Of a stretch of DNA of 7,687 nucleotides, positions 5,380-7,687 are shown in pieces. Origin of the DNA: a bacterium UBA2214 (GTDB taxonomy: Bacteria > Zhuqueibacterota > Zhuqueibacteria > Residuimicrobiales > Residuimicrobiaceae); NCBI GenBank assembly GCA_002327255.1, contig DCUM01000252.1, positions 46,709 through 54,395 of the forward strand. The letters are read 5' to 3'. Each line of letters opens with the position of its first letter. The stretch's first letter is position 1. The notes under the pieces were generated by a model. It was not told where the DNA came from, searched no databases, and was given only the letters and a program-made list of their open reading frames with translations. The position numbers and the translations under genes were made by a program.

Positions 5380-7485
5380 ATGAAATGGACAACTTGCCTT
5401 CAGATGGTGCTGATAATCACGGCGGCTGCGCTGGCTCACACTTGCGGCGCAACGCCGCTGGAAGCCAATCCCTTTTTCGCGCCCTGGACGACGCCACATG
5501 CGACACCGCCTTTTGACCAAATCAAAAATCATCATTTCATGCCGGCCTATCTCCAGGGCATGGAGGAACACAAGGGCGAGATCGAGGCCATCATCGCCAA
5601 TCCACAGACAGCCGATTTCCACAATACCATTGCCGCCCTCGACCGCAGCGGCGATCTGCTCGGGCGCGTCGGCGCCGTCTTTAACAGCTTGAACAGCGCC
5701 CATACCAACGACGAAATCCAGAAAATCGCCCGCGAGGTGACGCCGCTGCTGACCAAACACCGCAACGACATCCGCCTCGACGACCGGCTCTTCCGGCGCA
5801 TCAAAACGGTGTACGAACAACGCGCCGATCTGAAGCTCGATACCGAGGAAGCCAAACTGCTGGAGGATACCTATCTCTCCTTTGTGCGCAGCGGCGCCGA
5901 TCTCACCGAAGCGAAGAAGGCGCGTTTTCGCGAGATCAGCGAAAGGCTCTCCCTGCTGTCGCTGACCTTCCGGGAAAATCTCCTCAAAGAGACCAATGAG
6001 TTCAAACTGGTGATCGAGAAGGAAGCCGATCTGGCGGGACTCCCTCCCACGGTCATCGCCGCCGCGGCGGAAACCGCCGCGCAGACGGGCGATGCCGGGA
6101 AATGGGTCTTCACGATCAAGAAACCGAGCATGATCCCGTTTCTGCAGTACGCGCAGAATCGCGCGCTGCGCGAAAAACTCTACCGGGCCTACTTTATGAA
6201 CGGCGATAACGACAACGCATTCGACAACAAAAACATCGTCGCCGAGATCGCCGCGCTGCGCGTCGAACGCGCCAATTTGCAGGGTTACAAAACCTACGCC
6301 GATTTTGCGCTGGAACGCAACATGGCCAAAACGCCACAGAACGTCTATGATTTTCTCGGCAAGCTCTGGGAACCGGCGCTGGCCAATGCCAAAAAGGAAC
6401 GGGATGAGATGCAAGCGCTCATCGATCGCGAGGGCGGCGGGTTCCAGCTGCAACCCTGGGATTGGTGGTACTATGCCGAAAAAGTGCGCAAGGAAAAATA
6501 TGACCTGGATGAGAATGAACTGCGGCCTTACTTTTTATTGGACAATGTGCGCCAGGGCGCGTTCGATCTCGCCGGAAAACTCTACGGCATTCAGATCGTC
6601 GAACGCCACGACATCCCGGTCTACTGCGATGAAGTGCGCGTTTTCGAAGTCCGGGAAGCCGATGGCACCCATATCGGGCTGCTCTACACCGATTATTTCC
6701 CGCGTCCGGGCAAACGCTCCGGCGCCTGGTGCGGCGGCTTCCGCGACCAGGAACGGCGCGACGGCGTCATGATCACACCCCTGGTGACCAATGTCGGCAA
6801 TTTTTCCCGGCCAACCGGAGATACCCCTTCGCTGCTGAGCCCCGACGAAGTGGAGACCCTCTTCCACGAGTTTGGCCATGCGCTGCATGCCCTGTTCTCC
6901 AATACAACCTATCGCGGCCTCTCGCTGCCGGGTGATTTCATCGAACTGCCCTCCCAGGTCATGGAGAACTGGGTCTATGAACCCGAAGTGTTAAAGTCTT
7001 TCGCGCGCCATTACCAGACCGGTGAAGTCATTCCGCAGCCCCTGGTGGACAAAATCATCGCCAGCAGCAAATTCAATCAGGGATTCATCACCGTCGAATA
7101 CCTCGCCGCATGCTTCCTCGACATGGACTGGCATATCCTCACCGATACCGCCCCGCAGGAAACCAACACCTTTGAAACCCGCTCCATGGAACGGATCGGA
7201 CTCATCCCCGAGATCATCCCGCGCTACCGCTCGACCTATTTTGGGCATACCTTCAGCGGTGGCTATTCGGCGGGTTACTACTATTACATCTGGGCGGAAG
7301 TGCTGGATTCGGACGCCTTCCAGGCTTTCAAGGAAAACGGACTCTTTGATCGCAAAACCGCCCAGGCATTCCGCGACAACGTACTGGCGAGGAGTTCCGC
7401 GGATGACGCCATGAAGATGTACATCCAATTTCGCGGCAAGGAACCGGAGATCGAGCCGCTGTTGCGGAAAAGAGGACTGAAATAA
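5380..7485 (+). CDS. dcp: M3-family zinc metallopeptidase, exported, Dcp-like (peptidyl-dipeptidase / oligopeptidase)
   Basis: This 701-residue protein is of usual length for the Dcp/oligopeptidase A branch of M3. The zinc site is HEFGH (His496, Glu497, His500) plus Glu522 in DFIELPSQ. A C-terminal substrate region with His623 and the Tyr-rich FSGGYSAGYYYYIWAE is also typical, as is the ending (FRGKEPEIEPLLRKRGL). The helical N-terminal lid covers about residues 30-270. Dcp removes C-terminal dipeptides from peptides. The related OpdA cuts internally, and the sequence alone does not separate them. Residues 1-19 (MKWTTCLQMVLIITAAALA) look like a signal peptide. The Cys at 22 lacks a canonical lipobox, so secretion to the periplasm is more likely than lipidation. 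The loop between His500 and Glu522 is 22 residues, about three shorter than in the E. coli Dcp and thimet oligopeptidase pattern I recall. AAAAGGA lies 6 bases before the start. A strong terminator closes the gene. Confidence 0.93.
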   Translation: MKWTTCLQMVLIITAAALAHTCGATPLEANPFFAPWTTPHATPPFDQIKNHHFMPAYLQGMEEHKGEIEAIIANPQTADFHNTIAALDRSGDLLGRVGAVFNSLNSAHTNDEIQKIAREVTPLLTKHRNDIRLDDRLFRRIKTVYEQRADLKLDTEEAKLLEDTYLSFVRSGADLTEAKKARFREISERLSLLSLTFRENLLKETNEFKLVIEKEADLAGLPPTVIAAAAETAAQTGDAGKWVFTIKKPSMIPFLQYAQNRALREKLYRAYFMNGDNDNAFDNKNIVAEIAALRVERANLQGYKTYADFALERNMAKTPQNVYDFLGKLWEPALANAKKERDEMQALIDREGGGFQLQPWDWWYYAEKVRKEKYDLDENELRPYFLLDNVRQGAFDLAGKLYGIQIVERHDIPVYCDEVRVFEVREADGTHIGLLYTDYFPRPGKRSGAWCGGFRDQERRDGVMITPLVTNVGNFSRPTGDTPSLLSPDEVETLFHEFGHALHALFSNTTYRGLSLPGDFIELPSQVMENWVYEPEVLKSFARHYQTGEVIPQPLVDKIIASSKFNQGFITVEYLAACFLDMDWHILTDTAPQETNTFETRSMERIGLIPEIIPRYRSTYFGHTFSGGYSAGYYYYIWAEVLDSDAFQAFKENGLFDRKTAQAFRDNVLARSSADDAMKMYIQFRGKEPEIEPLLRKRGLK

Positions 7486-7494
7486 TTTTTGCAG

Positions 7495-7527
7495 ACCCCA
7501 CCGTTACTTTGGTGGGGTTTTGCTTTT
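7495..7527 (+). terminator. Strong intrinsic terminator after the M3 peptidase
   Basis: Perfect 8-bp stem: ACCCCACC (7495-7502) and GGTGGGGT (7511-7518) around the loop GTTACTTT, followed by TTTTGCTTTT (7518-7527). It lies 9 bases after the M3 stop. An A-rich stretch before the left arm (AATAATTTTT) offers T-run potential on the minus strand as well, so a gene reading leftward from the window edge could share it. Confidence 0.9.
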
Positions 7528-7687
7528 ATGGCATTTCCCTCGAAACCAGATGCTCGACACGTTGCCGCCCAGGCCAGACTATGGGTATAGCCTATTCTAC
7601 AAAACAAGTGCCTCCCCAGGCGTCAGAAAATTGAATCCCGGGTTGATCAAAAATTGCAGGGCGGGGATTTGGTGCAGGAGCTTTTCC
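7528..7687. other. Tail with no firm gene; possible 3' end of a minus-strand gene
   Basis: No plus-strand start with a ribosome site opens a convincing gene here. On the minus strand one frame is open from the right edge to a TAG at 7597-7599 and reads like real protein in its last residues (INPGFNFLTPGEALVL). That is compatible with a gene converging on the shared terminator. A second minus frame is also open, to 7592. The plus frame reading KIESRVDQKLQGGD stays open to the window end as well. The stretch is too short to choose between them. Confidence 0.25.

Noticed and set aside
5374..6453. A long minus-strand open frame (359 codons) opposite the M3 peptidase
   Set aside because: It is antisense to a fully recognisable peptidase domain and shows no domain of its own. 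Long shadow frames are usual in GC-rich codon contexts.

Overview
The window is a chromosomal stretch of mid-to-high GC bacterial DNA with six well-supported protein genes (the first cut by the left edge), one small membrane-protein gene and one doubtful Cys-rich small ORF. Strong purine-rich ribosome sites (GGAGG, AAAAGGA), signal peptides and a Gram-negative-style set of envelope proteins point to a diderm bacterium. The AMP-ligase and VOC proteins read most like those of the Bacteroidetes/FCB side of the tree or a related candidate phylum. That placement is an impression from protein texture, not a measurement. No mobile element, rRNA, tRNA, CRISPR array or phage gene was seen.

Layout: (1) 2-1045 (+), the C-terminal part of a DUF362 protein. 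(2) 1046-1286, a spacer with a perfect 9-bp hairpin and an adjacent 10-bp palindrome. (3) 1287-1928 (+), a small exported, probably lipid-anchored protein made of 18-19-residue 'xVNGxI' repeats, probably a beta-helix. (4) 1952-2005, an imperfect terminator-like hairpin between convergent genes. (5) 2004-2624 (-), an exported tetratricopeptide protein resembling the C-terminal half of YbgF/CpoB. (6) 2625-2839, a divergent spacer with a TATAAT box. (7) 2840-3169 and 3204-4931 (+), a VOC/glyoxalase-fold protein followed 34 bases later by a long-chain acyl-CoA ligase-like AMP-forming enzyme, probably one transcription unit. (8) 4932-5182, a spacer with a perfect TATAAT and the doubtful 54-residue Cys-rich ORF. 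(9) 5183-5344 (+), a 53-residue two-helix membrane protein, then 5380-7485 (+), an exported M3-family zinc peptidase (Dcp-like), closed by a strong intrinsic terminator at 7495-7527. (10) 7528-7687, a tail with no firm gene.

The likely roles are envelope and housekeeping functions: fatty-acid activation with a VOC partner, peptide degradation outside the cytoplasm, and two exported proteins that may act as scaffolds. There is no clear sign of an undescribed multi-gene system. The points most worth a second look are the NG-ladder lipoprotein with its structured, possibly translationally coupled leader, the 2-TM small protein tied to the M3 peptidase, and the Cys-rich small ORF.
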